Origin: Neostapfia colusana
Lineage: Eukaryota; Streptophyta; Magnoliopsida; Poales; Poaceae
Direction: 5' to 3'
DNA: 64,000 bases
Assembly: GCA_030760725.1 (NCBI GenBank)
Contig: JASWHV010000007.1
Location: 25,084,824-25,148,823 of the forward strand
The position numbers and the translations under genes are program-made. Under the pieces are notes generated by a model. That model saw only the letters and a program-made list of their open reading frames with translations. It had not been told where the DNA came from and searched no databases. Shown here in pieces: positions 30,537 through 42,908 of this stretch (within the stretch, counting starts at the first letter, position 1; every line of letters begins with the position of its first letter).

Positions 30537-32305
30537 TGTCAGGACCCACCTTTCTTGGGGCCCCCTTGTGCATCCCGTACCAATCCCTAGATTAGTAGTT
30601 GGTACGCACAACAGAATGTATCGAGTTCCATTCATTATATTATTCTCAAGTCTTATAAGCAAGTCTTTAGGTTACAATCCATGGGCCTCGCAGGGCCACT
30701 GAAAACATAAAGACGATGTCGAACTACATCGGAATGAGCGACACCCAGCCCCTCAAGCAGCCTTGGATGCAGGACTAGATCTACTCGTCATTGAATCGTG
30801 CTTCGTCCTCTTCTTCTTCCCTTTTTTCTTCTTCTTCCGAGGGTTGTGAAGAAAGCAAGAGTGAGTATAGAAGGTACTCAGCAAGCCCTAACACTACTCA
30901 AGAGGGAGTGTTTCATGCAAGGGGTTGTAGCAAGGCGTGGGCATACGGCTTAGAGTTGCCAAAGAGCATTCATGCAGGGTCTGTTTTGAAAGGGGGCTTG
31001 CAAAGCAAAGAGGGGGTAACTGTATGATGATTTTAGTTGGTGGGACCTGGGGGAATTGAGCTTCATCCCGCCAGTTCCCTAAGTTTTATTTGAGTGTTCA
31101 AACCCCATGGATTTACTAGTCCGGAACAATATCAAAAACACGGCAGGCACTGCCACCCAAACTACTTCAAGGAATCATACTAAGACAAATCAACAGAAGC
31201 TCAGAACATAGTGTGTCAAGACCGTGACAGCGGTTATCCAGATTATTAACACTCTGCATAGGTTGTACACTTTATCCATAGGTCATGCACTCCTAGTAAG
31301 GGAGTAGCGTACCGTTCACCTCGTCTTCCCCGAGTAACCCCACAATCACACCTCGAGATGCACCCAGGGGCTATTTGGGCAATTACTCTCCTAGCCAGAT
31401 CACGGGTAATGACTCCCCCGTGTCTTTTTCTGGTCTCCCGTGCCCTAGTGGCTGCAAGGTGGCTTATGTGGAAGTCACCAATAAGGTAGAGGGAGTTCTA
31501 CCCATACAGGTTTTGTAGTTGTACGAAATTACTATGATAAGGTCATATGAACTGGTCCTTATTTTGGTGAGGCACCTCCATCAAGTCCACGTCAGGTGGA
31601 CTACACCAAAGCACACGACTACTCAATCACCATATCCCGCCTCAACCATTCCTTTTCCCCCACTTCACCCGACACAAGTTGTACGGCATAATCCCCTCAT
31701 CCCACCTCCTAACTCACATCATAAAGATACCTTTCAACACTTTTCGCAAATCCGATGAATAGTTGCAGTGAGTTGCAATGCGAACATCGCAGGGGTCCCT
31801 AAGCATTCTACTATCAAGGGAGCACACACATCATCATGTTATAGTGCGATGACGAGTCCTTAGGGCATCAAGGAGGTAAGTTATCAAGGTCAATGAAGGG
31901 TCTGTGGTACTTCACATGGCAACCACGTGACTGTCACTATGCAAATGTTCTGGCCTAGGATGACGAGAGATAGTACGCTACTTTCTTGCGTAATGGCTAG
32001 CTGATGTCATCAAGCTACGTTACTAAAGGGCAAGTAACCACCATCAATATCAAGTCATCATCACGAAGTTACAAAACTATCGTTTTGGTCAGACTACTTA
32101 CGTAGTGACACAATCACTAATCAAGTGGATCTTAGCTACAATAATATTTAAAATAACCAGAAAAAACATGTATAGTAAATCGGGCTATCAGGGTTATTTT
32201 GGAAATTCATAGAGCAATCATGATCAAGGAGTTAGAGCTTGCCTTCAAAGGCTTCTAGAAATTCATCGTAGTCCGGGTCTTTGAGTTCCTCATCGGCTTC
32301 CTCGT
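30537..32305 (-). repeat. TE-C 5' LTR, part 1 (left of TE-E)
   Basis: Starts TGTCAGGACC beside the primer site and runs to the TE-E insertion. The 31095-31306 and 32036-32305 stretches match 15621-15830 and 15831-16108. The block 31307-32035 is absent from the other LTR. The last five bases, CTCGT, are the left copy of the TE-E target duplication. Confidence 0.88.
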
Positions 32306-35075
32306 TGTAAAGGTCCCAAAAGTATGAATACAAAGAAACATGAGTTTGCACAAAAGTGGTTGTCATGTGTATGAAAAAGGGGCTTCTTTCAACTTGTTAC
32401 ATATGATAACACATGAAAAATTGTTCAAAAACCAACTTAGGATTATTTGCATGTTTGGACCCTAGGTGGGTTAAGGCCACAGAGTTGAAGTACTCAAATG
32501 CAATGGAAGGGTTTAAAAATCAGAAGTTAAACCAAATGTTCAACTCAAATTTCAAATGAGGGGAGGACACAATGGTAATTCAAAACTGTTGTGTTCAAAC
32601 TCTTGTTTGTAGCAGCTAACACAAGAATCAAGTTGCATCTTTGTATTCCTTGGGTCCAAATTAGTGGTTGGGCAAAGTTTCAATAAATTTTGAAAAGGTT
32701 TGCTAACCATTTATCCAAATGGAGTTAAATGTGCAAAGAATTCAAATATATATTTGAATTTGGAGGGAATTTGTCTAACTACACAAGTTCAGTTCAGATT
32801 TTTGCTCCAAACATCTAAATGGGTCACTTGCCAAATTTTGGAAATCTTCTGAGGGCTGAGGAGGGACTGCCTGTGGGGCCCACATGTCATTGGGAGAAGC
32901 TCAGTGTGCAAAAGATCTTCAGTCCAGGCAGTCCACAGTCGCTGTTTTTCATCCTCCCCGCGAAGTAACGGCGCCACAGCGACACCCGGGCTGTTCTCAC
33001 CGTGCGACACCGGGGCCGACCAGAGCCCCCTCCCCCCCCTCACGATCGTCGAGCTGGTGACCTGTTTTCCCTGCGCTTATCACCGCAGCTCGCGCGTCGT
33101 CTCTGTTCCCATTCGCGCGCACAATAGAGACCTGCCGGTGCCGCTTCCCGTTCGGCCTGTTGCAAACCAGCGTTGTTCCTCCGCTGCGCGAGTGATCCAC
33201 GGCAAAAGTGAGCACCAACACGTTCCCCAGCTAACCACCTCGCCACTCCGCTGTATTGTCGCTTCGTTTGGCCACAATTTGACGAATTCCGCCGAGCACC
33301 GAGGCTCACCGGCGGGAAACCGAAGTGGTCTCACGTGGATAGCCCTACCAAAAGCTTCTCAGGCCCGAGCAAGAGCACCCTCGGATGCGTTAGGACCCCC
33401 TGATGCTCGTCCCCGAAGCTCAAGCCATGATATGATCTACCGGGCTCGAATTTGAGAAAAGTTCTCCGGCGGGCACAATCCGACCTTCCGGTACGGATAT
33501 CCCGAATTCGATCTCTGTTCTCATTCTTAGCTCGTCAATTCTTGCACACGGGACGGCTACTAGTCGGCGATCATTATCCCTTCACAACCCTAGCTGGAAA
33601 AACACATGTAGACCGCATAAATTCCAGGTTTTCCGAGCTCAACCGTGGGGGAGGTCTCGGGTGCACGGTGAGACACCATTAGCCGCCGGTCCCGAGAAGT
33701 TTTGAGGTTAGGTCGGGCTCCCTCATGGTTCACCGGTGCTGTAGAGCCCTTGCACCGAGGTTTTCGCAGGCTGAGTTGGCCGGGCGACGGTGCCGAACTT
33801 GTACAGAGCCGCCGCACCATGGTGGGCTAGGTTAGAGCCACCACCGGCCGGGGGAGAGGGTCCCATCGTGTTCAGCACATGAAATTAGGCCCTAGCGGCG
33901 AGGGAGGGCTCGGGGGTGGCTGGGATACTGGAATCCGTCAAACTCCGGCGAGCCCGGCGGCGCATGGGCGCGGGTGGCCAGAGGTTGAAGATGACCGGCG
34001 GGTCCCGCTCGTCAGTGACAGTAATTTAAATCTCTGACCGGCTGTGGCGCTGGGATCTCTTGTGGCTGCGCGGGAAAAATCCAGTAGCCCCATGTGGCTC
34101 GTCCCAGCGAGTGACACCTGTCCCCTGGACCCACAGTCAGCATTTGAACATTTTTGAATTTTCAGATTTAAGTTCAAAGTTTAAATAGCCACAACTTTGT
34201 GTAGGAGAATCAAAAAATTGTGAAACAAATTTTGTTGGATTCCTCTAACAGAGTACTGTCCAAATATGAAACCCAATTTGTATGAAACTCATTATTTAAT
34301 TCTGTAAAATTCGTTAAATATTTTCAGAAAAAGAATTTTTGAGGAAGTTTGGCTAATCCAAAAATCCTCAAATTTTGTCAGAATAGTCTTTAGGGTGTTA
34401 GTGAACCCCTGTAAAAGTGTCAGCTCAATTGGAGTTGATTTCATCAGGGCAAGTCAGGATTTAAGTTGCTGGGTTCAATTGAATACAGAAACATTTTCAG
34501 GGAATTTCCAGAGTTTGGAAATTCATTTCTGGGCAGATATTAGCTCCAAAAATGCTAGGAAAATTCATGCAAACTCTATGAGCTATAATTGAAATTGTAG
34601 TTCACTAAGTTTGGCATGAACATGGGTGTAATCTAAGAATTAATTCTTCTTCGATTAATTGCTTAGAAAATTATTCTGAACAAACCACTCAATGCAAAGT
34701 GCTAATTTTTGGTCCAGAGGGTTTTCTTGTGACAAGGAACTCACATGAAAATTCTCAGCTCCATTGGATCTCTGGATCACCCCTGTTCTGTTTAACCTCT
34801 TAAGGTGATCAATATAGAAGAGGGGAAAACATTTAGCACTTGATCATGTTACTTAGACCCAAACCCAAACCACTAGCACCAGTGTCATTTTAAATTCTTA
34901 AACAGGGTTCCAGTTTTTGAAAACTTGTTATTGGAACTTGTAGCAAAGTCTTTACAATTAAACAATTGTGCATATGCATTACGTGTAGCATCTACGTGAA
35001 GGACTTCAAGTCATTGGATTGGAGATCAAAGGAGGGAGGCAAGAGATCAAGCCAAGTGATCTTCACCAACTGAGT

Positions 35076-35084
35076 TATATATAT
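35076..35084 (+). promoter_or_regulatory. TATA candidate in TE-E left LTR
   Basis: TATATATAT, preserved at 45677-45685 in the right LTR. In TE-F the aligned stretch (around 50095) is GAATATATAC. If used, the LTR would have a U3 of about 2.8 kb and R-U5 of about 1.5 kb. Confidence 0.45.
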
Positions 35085-35920
35085 TAGCCCCTGCAAAACA
35101 AAGGCAATCCCCGGTTTGCATCAAAACTTACAAGTTTTTATTTGTATTCACTTTATACGTCTAGCATTTTAATTATTGCATTAAGTCTAGGTGGTATGAC
35201 ACTCCAAATGCATGACCCAGAAAACCATGGAATTAAATGTAGAATAGGTTATCAATCGATTATAACTGATGATCTCAAGTTAACAAAGTGGATTAAAAGA
35301 AGCAAAACTCGAGTAGGCAGTTTCCTACTCGTGAACCGGGGTTAAGGGGGATCAAACGGATGAGTTGAGAATTGATCCTCACAGTTGGGAATGGAGACCG
35401 GGCATTGGATGGAAGGATCAAGGACGTGGTCCTATGAACATAGTCTATGTCTGAGTCGATTAAGGCCCGTTCTCGTGTGCGGCCCGTTGGACAAGTTTGA
35501 GTTGTGTACCGGATGCATACTGGCTATATGGGACCCAGGAAACCGATGTAACATGTTAACCTGGGTGTCGAGGCATATCTCACCGTCTGATGCTGATGCT
35601 GAAAGGATAGAGAAGTCGGCTCTACGAGGGTTTGCCGTAGAGAGACTTAATCCCAGTCGGTGGGACCGGTTCAACATTTGGGTGTCGTGTGAAAGGTTGC
35701 CACGTACGGCGTCGGTGACGGTTGTTGTGTGCAACGTCGAGTACGGGCGTTTTTTATTGCAATCACCGTCGCTCGCGGAATGGACCGAGCATACTTGTTC
35801 TCTGCGTTGTGACGTAGTAATAAACTGGGAAAAGTTAATAATGCTTCGTGGGTAATCCTCATAACGGAGATGAGGAACGATCAACACTTCACTAAATTTA
35901 ATTTCCACCTTGGGCTAGTA

Positions 35921-36076
35921 GCGTCGAGGCAAAGCGTTTCTTGTTTGATTGTGGAGCCTCGACGTTGATGGCGCAAGGTCCGTACGAGTCTAGGGTAGCT
36001 CACTAAAGTTACTTTCACCTCGGGCAAGTGACATCGAGATGAAGCGTTTCTTGTTTGATTGTGGAGTCTCGATGTA
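35921..36076 (+). other. Paired covarying stem-loops in TE-E left LTR
   Basis: Two hairpins 110 bases apart in a duplicated segment. First: arms GCGTCGAGGC (35921-35930) and GCCTCGACGT (35956-35965). Second: arms ACATCGAGAT (36031-36040) and GTCTCGATGT (36066-36075). Both have 25-base loops, nearly identical, centred on TTTCTTGTTTGATTG. Arm bases differ at matched positions and keep pairing (G-C to A-T at two pairs). TE-F has a third version at 50936. Confidence 0.8.
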
Positions 36077-36625
36077 AGTTGCGCGAGGGTTATAAAAGTT
36101 GCTTAACACTTGAAGTAAGGACTTTCCGTTAGCTCAAGTTCATCGTTTGTGCAAACTTCTATAAGCAGCCCTCTATTTTCATCATGTAGAGTTTTATGAC
36201 TAGGGTGACGGATTAGTCTTGCTGAGCTTCGTGCTCACAGATACTGCATGAGTTGTTTTGCAGGTATAACAGTACGCTGATATGTACGGGTGTCCGATGA
36301 GACTCGGAGCTCTTCGAGTGGCGAACTCATTGCAACCCCTGCCGCTGCTATTGTGATAGTGTTGCTAGCGAGAAGGGTCCGCGGGCTGGACACCTTCTCT
36401 GTTGCTTAGCATAGGTATGAGACGTGAGTGTAATAGTCTTCCGCTGTATAATATTTTGAGAAATATTTGTAAAATTTACACTTTGTAAGCTTCCACTTGA
36501 TTTATGTAATATGATGCTTTATTATGTGTGTTGTTGGGTGACGCATCGCACGGCACCACCCAATGCGATTCCCGGGCGAGGTGCCCCGTCCCCGTGAGTG
36601 ATCGGGATGGCGGGCCCTCACAGCG

Positions 36626-36638
36626 TGGTATCAGAGCC
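36626..36638 (+). other. TE-E primer-binding site
   Basis: TGGTATCAGAGCC three bases after the LTR end, the initiator-Met tRNA site. Confidence 0.95.
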
Positions 36639-38363
36639 AGGTTGGTAATAGCACACAGAATAAGGATCGTATTACGACAAAAACCTAGGATACGGTGAGG
36701 AAACGGTATTGGGCCCACATAAGGACTATAGTAGTATAGTTACTTAAAGTGGCAGTACTAACATACTTGTTATAATTCTGAAATTTTGATTATGTAATGA
36801 CGCACCTACGCGCAGGTAAGCATGGTAAGGAACGCCACCAAAAGCGGTTCAATGACCGTTAGCTCCCCTGACGAGGAAAGTGGTTCAGGGATAGGTCTCA
36901 CAGCTTAGTGTGAGACGTCAATATGAAACTCTTGGACTCTTCATGTTCCTGAGTTCATATGAAATGATGATCCCTAGCGTGCATTAGGAAAGTAAGTGGA
37001 GACCGCATCGCGTGGTCAGTAACACGAGAGTGTGTTCGTCTGGAAGTAGTCCAGGGGGACATACGCAGCGCTTGCCATCGGCGTGCCCTGCAGGGCAGTA
37101 GGTGGTATCCGTTGGGTCGATAACATTCCCAACCGTGACGACCCGTTCATGATATACTCGGGTTCCCCATCGTGTGGTGTTGAAACACGATCAAGTACCT
37201 TGAGACGTGACTTAACTCAAGGACGTCCGTATGACAATGATACGGGTGTTTGTATTTATTTCAAATATGGAACTGCCTGAAATGAAACAACCTTTGAGTG
37301 CACCACTATTGAGTGTTCTTCTGCAGGTACCAACCACATACGTATTCTGTGTAGTATACGTGTGCGAGTTACCGTCTTAGTGCCACAGATTAAATGGATA
37401 TGCCGGTATAATCCGGTTTAGGATTTTCATTTGGAGAGGCAACGTAGTACCGACATGGTTCTTACGGTGCATCGACGCCGTACTAAACTTAATAACCTCT
37501 TCCCTATGAAGAATCTATTCATGAGCTAACTTTCAACTAAAAATGGAAGTTTGAAATAAGTATTAGTTACTGAACTCTTATTTTGAGCTAAGATTCAAAT
37601 AAGAGAATGTTTAGGTTTCAAAGATTTCAAAAACAGAGTGCTCTGTTTCTGGCAGGAATTCTTGCTGGACTTTAACAGAGCATAACTCTGCGTAGCTTGA
37701 TCCAATTAAGTTGTATTATACAGTTCTGGAAATATTTTCAAGTGCTCTACAATTTTCTTGTAGATCTTCAGAGCAAAATCACAAGTTAATTGGGTGAGAA
37801 GTCCAGTTGAAGGCAAACTGTCCAGAACCAGGACAGCAGAAAAACCTCTCTGGACCTTTCTGTTTTTAAGCCATAACTTCCTGTAGAAAAATCCCTAAGG
37901 AGCCTGTGATACACCGTTGGAAAGTTTATGAGATATGCAGCCTTGTTGTAGTGCAAAGGTTGTTCAGATTCTTGTTGTATTTTCATATACAACTGTGATA
38001 AATTCAGCCATATACAAAGGAGATGCTCGCAAATTTTATCCAGAAAGTCTGTCAACTTTGTGAAATCATAACTTTTGATCCAGAAGTGATATGGAGGCAT
38101 TTGGATACTTGTTGGAAAGATTTTAAAGTTAAATTTAACTTTGGTATTCAACATGAGTTATGAAAATGCTTTTAACTGGATCGAAATCTGGTTTGTTAAG
38201 GACCGGTCAATCTGCTTTTAAATCCTTGCTGTTAGCTACATCAGTTTGCGCTTAAATCATTTTGCTTACATGTTAAGATTTCATTATCAGTGTTGCACTT
38301 CTTTGTCTATGGAATAAATCAAATTATAGTGTTGAACTGATAATGAACTCGTGCAATTGCAGA
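36639..38363 (+). other. TE-E leader, possibly with an intron
   Basis: A 1.7 kb stretch with no conserved coding. A good donor string CAG/GTAAGC is at 36813-36820 and an acceptor-like TTGCAG ends at 38362, one base before the candidate gag start. If spliced, the leader shrinks to about 190 bases. The acceptor has a poor pyrimidine tract, and other AG sites exist (for example 37326). Confidence 0.5.
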
Positions 38364-40058
38364 ATGGTGCGAACTCGTTCCATGAGTGAGGTGGGTAGTT
38401 CCAGTGGTGGTGGTGGTGATAACTCTCCACAGCGGGAGCAGCGAGCTCCGCAACAGCAACCGCCACCAGGACCTTCACCCACGGTCACAATGGCGGACAT
38501 TCTGGCTGCCATGACGGGTGCAAGCAATGAGCGAACCGACTTGCTCCGCACCCTGGTGATGAATACATCCCGTCAAGGGGGATGTCAAGACGAAGACTTG
38601 CGCCAACCTCAACTGAATTCCTATGTTGAGTTCTTGGCAACTCAACCACTGGTTTTCATTGAAGCTGAGGATCCTCTGGTGGCGGATAGCTGGATCCATA
38701 CCATTGAGTCTAAATTCGGGTTGCTTCAATGCACCGAACAGCAGAAGGTTTTATACGCAGCGCAACAACTTCACGGGTCCGCCAGTGCATGGTGGGCAAA
38801 TCAACTTGCCTCCTTACCAGCTGGAAATGACTTTACATGGGCAAAATTCCGGAAGGCATTTCTCGCGTATCATGTGCCTTCCGGAATAATTCAGCGGAAA
38901 CTCGAGGAGTTTCTGGCCTTAAAACAAGGAGGGAGGGGTGCATACGAGCATTCGCGAGTGTTCAACAAGCTGGCGCAGTATGCACCTCAACATGTGAACA
39001 CCGAAGCACAAAAAAGTGAATGGTTCTTCTGCAGCCTCAATCCCAAGCTAAAGGAGAGACTCGTTTTAGCTGATCGAAAGAACTTCAACGAATTGATGAG
39101 TGCTGCCATCATGGTTGAAGATGCTCAGCAGGAAGTTCAGGCTGAGAAAAGAAAGAACCATGTACCACCGGAGAGTAGCAGTAGTGCTTCGCAGAAATAC
39201 AGGGTGGTAGACAGTACCTTGAACTGTCAGCTGATGCAGCCGGCTCGACGACTCCAGCAACATTCGGGTAGTTCAGCTCAATACTCTGAAGTCGGACAGC
39301 TACAACAACGGTATATGCAGCCACGTTATTCTGTTCCTCAAGTGTTCTTGCCGCAGCAGAATACAACTAGTGTCCGTACACAGAGCAACCAGGAACCGGC
39401 TGAGAAACCGTGCTTCACGTGCGGATACTTGGGTCACGTCAGCAGGAAGTGTCCAGAAAGGGTACACCATAGAGAAACTACACCGGGGCGGGGTATAAAT
39501 CAACCCCGTGCTCAGCTTCAAGGAACAGAACCAAAATCCGGGTGCATTTATCATACAGCTCTAGAGGATGTGCCAGATGGGGCACCTGTACTAGCGGGAA
39601 TGTTCACCCTCAATGGACTGCCCGTATTGATTTTATTTGACTCTGGAGCTACACACAATTTCATCAGCAGGTTGTTTGTGTGCAAAGCTGAGCTCTCCAC
39701 CTCTACACCGAAGGACCACTATCTTATCCGCTCACCGGGTGGAAATATAACTGCTAATGAAGTAGTGATCAAAGCACCCTTTTGCTTAGGTGGAAACTTA
39801 TACCCCACAACCCTCGTTGTATTAGAGGGGAAGAAGATCGACGTGATTTTAGGAATGGCATGGATGAACTACACGGGGCTGTTCTTGACATTGGTCCACG
39901 GATTGTTAGTTTGGACCCTCCAATCTACGGTCTCCAAACGCTCATACTTGAAGCCGTGGATTCTAAAAATTCAGTGGTCCGTGAGTACCCAGATGTGTTT
40001 CCCGACGATCTTCCAGGGATGCCGCCTGAGAGGGATGTGGTATTCAAGATCAAGTTAG
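38364..40058 (+). CDS. gag: TE-E Gag and protease, 564-571 codons
   Basis: Start chosen at the ATG at 38364 (MVRTRSMSEVG); an ATG at 38343 is in frame. Residues about 80-230 hold the Retrotrans_gag domain (DSWIHTIESKFGLLQCTEQQ, SASAWWANQLASLPAGND, WAKFRKAFLAYHVPSGII). The zinc knuckle CFTCGYLGHVSRKC (CX2CX4HX4C) is near residue 355. Protease follows in the same frame: ILFDSGATHNFIS with the active D-S-G, then VILGMAWMNY, where Ala replaces the usual Asp. Past about 39872 the frame is shifted by a one-base deletion, so the last 60 codons are noise. Gag builds the particle and packs RNA; the protease matures it. Confidence 0.9.
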   Translation: MVRTRSMSEVGSSSGGGGDNSPQREQRAPQQQPPPGPSPTVTMADILAAMTGASNERTDLLRTLVMNTSRQGGCQDEDLRQPQLNSYVEFLATQPLVFIEAEDPLVADSWIHTIESKFGLLQCTEQQKVLYAAQQLHGSASAWWANQLASLPAGNDFTWAKFRKAFLAYHVPSGIIQRKLEEFLALKQGGRGAYEHSRVFNKLAQYAPQHVNTEAQKSEWFFCSLNPKLKERLVLADRKNFNELMSAAIMVEDAQQEVQAEKRKNHVPPESSSSASQKYRVVDSTLNCQLMQPARRLQQHSGSSAQYSEVGQLQQRYMQPRYSVPQVFLPQQNTTSVRTQSNQEPAEKPCFTCGYLGHVSRKCPERVHHRETTPGRGINQPRAQLQGTEPKSGCIYHTALEDVPDGAPVLAGMFTLNGLPVLILFDSGATHNFISRLFVCKAELSTSTPKDHYLIRSPGGNITANEVVIKAPFCLGGNLYPTTLVVLEGKKIDVILGMAWMNYTGLFLTLVHGLLVWTLQSTVSKRSYLKPWILKIQWSVSTQMCFPTIFQGCRLRGMWYSRSS

Positions 40059-42838
40059 CACCGGGAACCACACCAATATCTCGGAGGCCGTACAAAATGT
40101 CTCCGAAGGAATTAGCTGAACTGAAAGAACAGCTAAAGGACTTAATGGACAAAGGGTTCATCCGACCAAGCTCATCACCATGGGGCTGTTCAGCCCTCTT
40201 TGTGAAGAAAATGGATGAGTCACTTCGGTTATGTGTGGATTATCGGCCACTGAATGCAGTGACGATCAAAAATAAATATCCATTGCCGCGGATCGATATA
40301 TTATTTGATCAGTTGGTGGGTGCCAAGGTATTATCCAAGATGGACTTATGGTCCGGCTATCATCAGATAAAAATCAGAGCGGAGGATATACCGAAGACGG
40401 CCTTCTCGACTAGATACGGGCTCTATGAGTATCTAGTCATGTCTTTCGGGCTAACAAATGCACCCGCCCATTTCATGTATCTCATGAATTCTGTATTCAT
40501 GCCAGAGTTGGATCAGTTCGTCGTGGTTTTCATCGACGACATTCTCGTATAATCCAAATCGGAGGAGGAGCACACCAAACATCTTCATATTGTGCTCTAA
40601 CGCTTACGGGAACATAAGCTGTACGCCAAATTCAGCAAATGTGAATTTTGGATCAGCAAGGTACCCTTCTTAGGCCACATTATTTCAGCGGAGGGTGTGG
40701 CTGTGGATCCAACTAAAATTGAGCAAGTCTTGAAGTGGGAGTCTCCAACATCGGTTCATCAAATCCGCAGTTTTCTAGGACTAGCGGGTTATTACCGAAG
40801 GTTTATTCCCAGCTTCTCGAAGGTGGCCAAACCAATGACAGAATTGTTGAATAAGAGCAGCAAGTATGTGTGGACAGAGGCCTGTGAAGAGGCATTTCAA
40901 ACTTTGAAGAAACATCTCACAACGGCACCGGTGTTAGCCCAACCGGATACAACAAAGCCATTTGATGTTTATTGTGATGCCTCAGGCATTGGACTTGGCT
41001 GCGTCTTAATGCAAGATAGACGCGTGATAGCGTATGGGTCTCATCAACTCCGCAACCACGAGCAGCACTACCCCACTCATGACCTAGAACTTGCTGCAGT
41101 GGTGCTGGCGTTGAAGATGTGGAGGCACTACTTGCTCGGGAATTTAGTGCACCTCTACACCGACCATAAGAGCCTCAAATACATATTCACTCAGAAGGAT
41201 ATCAATATGAGGCAGCGGAGATGGTTGGAATTAATCAAAGATTATGAGCTCGAGATCCATTACCATCCGGGCAAAGCTAACGTGGTGGCTGATGCACTCA
41301 GTCGTAAATCCCACGTTAATAACTTGTCAGTTGTTCGGGATGAGGATGAAGAACCAAGCTTGTGGGTGATTCCGTATGGGGCGTTGCATAATCTTGCTCT
41401 TGTGCCCACCATTGGAGAAGAGATTGTACAAGCCTAGAAGAGAGATAAAGGAATGCGGAAAATCCGGGCAAGAATCAATGAGGATAAAATGAAATGTTTC
41501 CGGGAAGATGAACAAGGTGTGTTATGGTTTAACAACCGTATCGTGGTGCCCCGGAACCTACAGCTAAGGAAGAAAATCCTCGATGAAGCTCATATGTCCA
41601 AGTACTCGATACATCCAGGGAGCAATAAGATGTATCAAAACCTGAAAACAAAATTTTGGTGGACTCGGATGAAGCGAGAAATTGCCAAATATGTATCCGA
41701 GTGTGATACATGTCGGCGAGTCAAAGTTGATCATATAAAGAAAGCAGGAATGCTACAACCATTAAGTATTCTGGCATGGAAGTGGGAGGACATCAGCATG
41801 GACTTTATTTTTGGACTACCTCTCACGTCCAGAAAGCATGACTCCATTTGGGTGATTGTTGATCGCTTAACAAAATCAGCCCACTTCATCCCAGTGAGTA
41901 CAAGATTTTCAACTAAGCAATATGCAGAGTTGTATCTTTCAAGGATTCTGTGCTTACATGGAGTCCCCAAGACCATCATATCGGACCGAGGTTCAATATT
42001 TGTTGCTCGTTTCTTGGAGCAACTACCTGATTCTCTGGGAACAAAATTAACCAGAAGCTCTGCATACCATCCCCAGACTGACGGTCAAACGGAGAGGGTG
42101 AACCAGATTTTGGAAGATATGCTGAGGGCATGTGCCATAGATCATGGAAAGGACTGGGATAACCATTTGCCATTAGCAGAGTTCTCTTACAACAATGGTT
42201 ACCAATCCAGTATTAAAATGGCACCGTACGAAGCACTTTATGGCAGGAAGTGCTGCACACCACTCAATTGGTGTGAATCGGGCGAGAGGGTGATTTTCGG
42301 CATTGATCTTGTAAAAGATGCCGAAGAGCGAGTCCAGCTGATTCAAGAAAACCTCAGGGCTGCTCAATCTCGCCAGAAGAGCTATGCGGACCAGCGACGC
42401 CGACCCTTGTGTTTTGAAGTCGGAGATCACGTCTATCTCCGAGTATCCCCGATGAAGGGAATTCATCGATTCGGGGTCAAGGGAAAGCTAGCGCCTCGCT
42501 TTGTGGGTCCGTTCGTTATTACAGAACGGTGTGGGCTGGTAGCCTACCGGTTGGAGCTGCCGCCATCCTTATCGGGCATCCACGACATCTTCCATGTCTC
42601 ACACTTGAGAAAGTGTTTGAAGAGGCCGACGGAGATCCTTTCGAAAGACATGGAGATATTGCAACCGGATCTCACCTACGCCAAGCAGCCCATCAAGATT
42701 ATCGACGAGAAGAGCCAGATCACTCGAAATCGGACTTTGAAATTTTACAAAGTCCTGTGGAGTAATCACACACCGGAAGAAGCGACTTGGGAGAGTGAAG
42801 ATTACATCCACAAGAACTATCCGGAACTTTTGTCGTAA
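39872..42838 (+). pseudogene. pol: TE-E Pol: RT, RNase H, integrase, chromodomain
   Basis: One frame from the end of protease to TAA at 42836, with stops at 40550 (TAA after DDILV), 40598 (TAA) and 41435 (TAG). RT: FPDDLPGMPPERDVVF, MDLWSGYHQIKI, FGLTNAPAHFMYLM, VFIDDILV. RNase H: FDVYCDASGIGLGCVL, YPTHDLELAAVVLALKMW, LYTDHKSLKYIFTQ, KANVVADALSRKS. Integrase: HHCC (HMSKYSIHPG to CDTCRRVK), ISMDFIFGLP, IISDRGSIFVARFLEQL, DGQTERVNQILEDMLRA. End: IFHVSHLRKCLKRP and a chromodomain with KFYKVLWSNHTPEEATWESE. All catalytic acids look present. Three stops make it inactive unless read through. Confidence 0.93.
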
Positions 42839-42888
42839 ATTTTGTAATTACCTTCCACCTCATCTTTCTTTTGTAATCTCGGTACGAG

Positions 42889-42908
42889 ATTCTTTTAAGG
42901 GGGAGGAT
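42889..42908 (+). other. TE-E polypurine tract
   Basis: TTTTAAGGGGGAGGAT directly before the right LTR; the AAGGGGGAGGA core is the standard plus-strand primer of Tekay-type elements. Confidence 0.92.

Larger units (their letters stand above)
32306..36622 (+). repeat. TE-E left (5') LTR, 4317 bases
   Basis: Starts TGTAAAGGTCCC, ends CCCTCACA. Very long for a gypsy LTR. It has a GC-rich block (about 32870-34130), an AT-rich block, a TATA candidate at 35076 and a pair of covarying stem-loops (35921, 36031) in the probable transcribed part. The predicted reading frames inside it are not conserved as proteins. Confidence 0.95.

Noticed and set aside
32904..33455. 183-codon frame and its copies near 43486-44056
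   Set aside because: Part of the TE-E LTR GC-rich block; the two copies differ by frameshifts and no protein family is recognised.
35385..35855. 156-codon frame, repeated at 45986-46435
   Set aside because: In the R-U5 part of the TE-E LTR. The frame end differs between LTRs because of an indel, and TE-F does not keep it.
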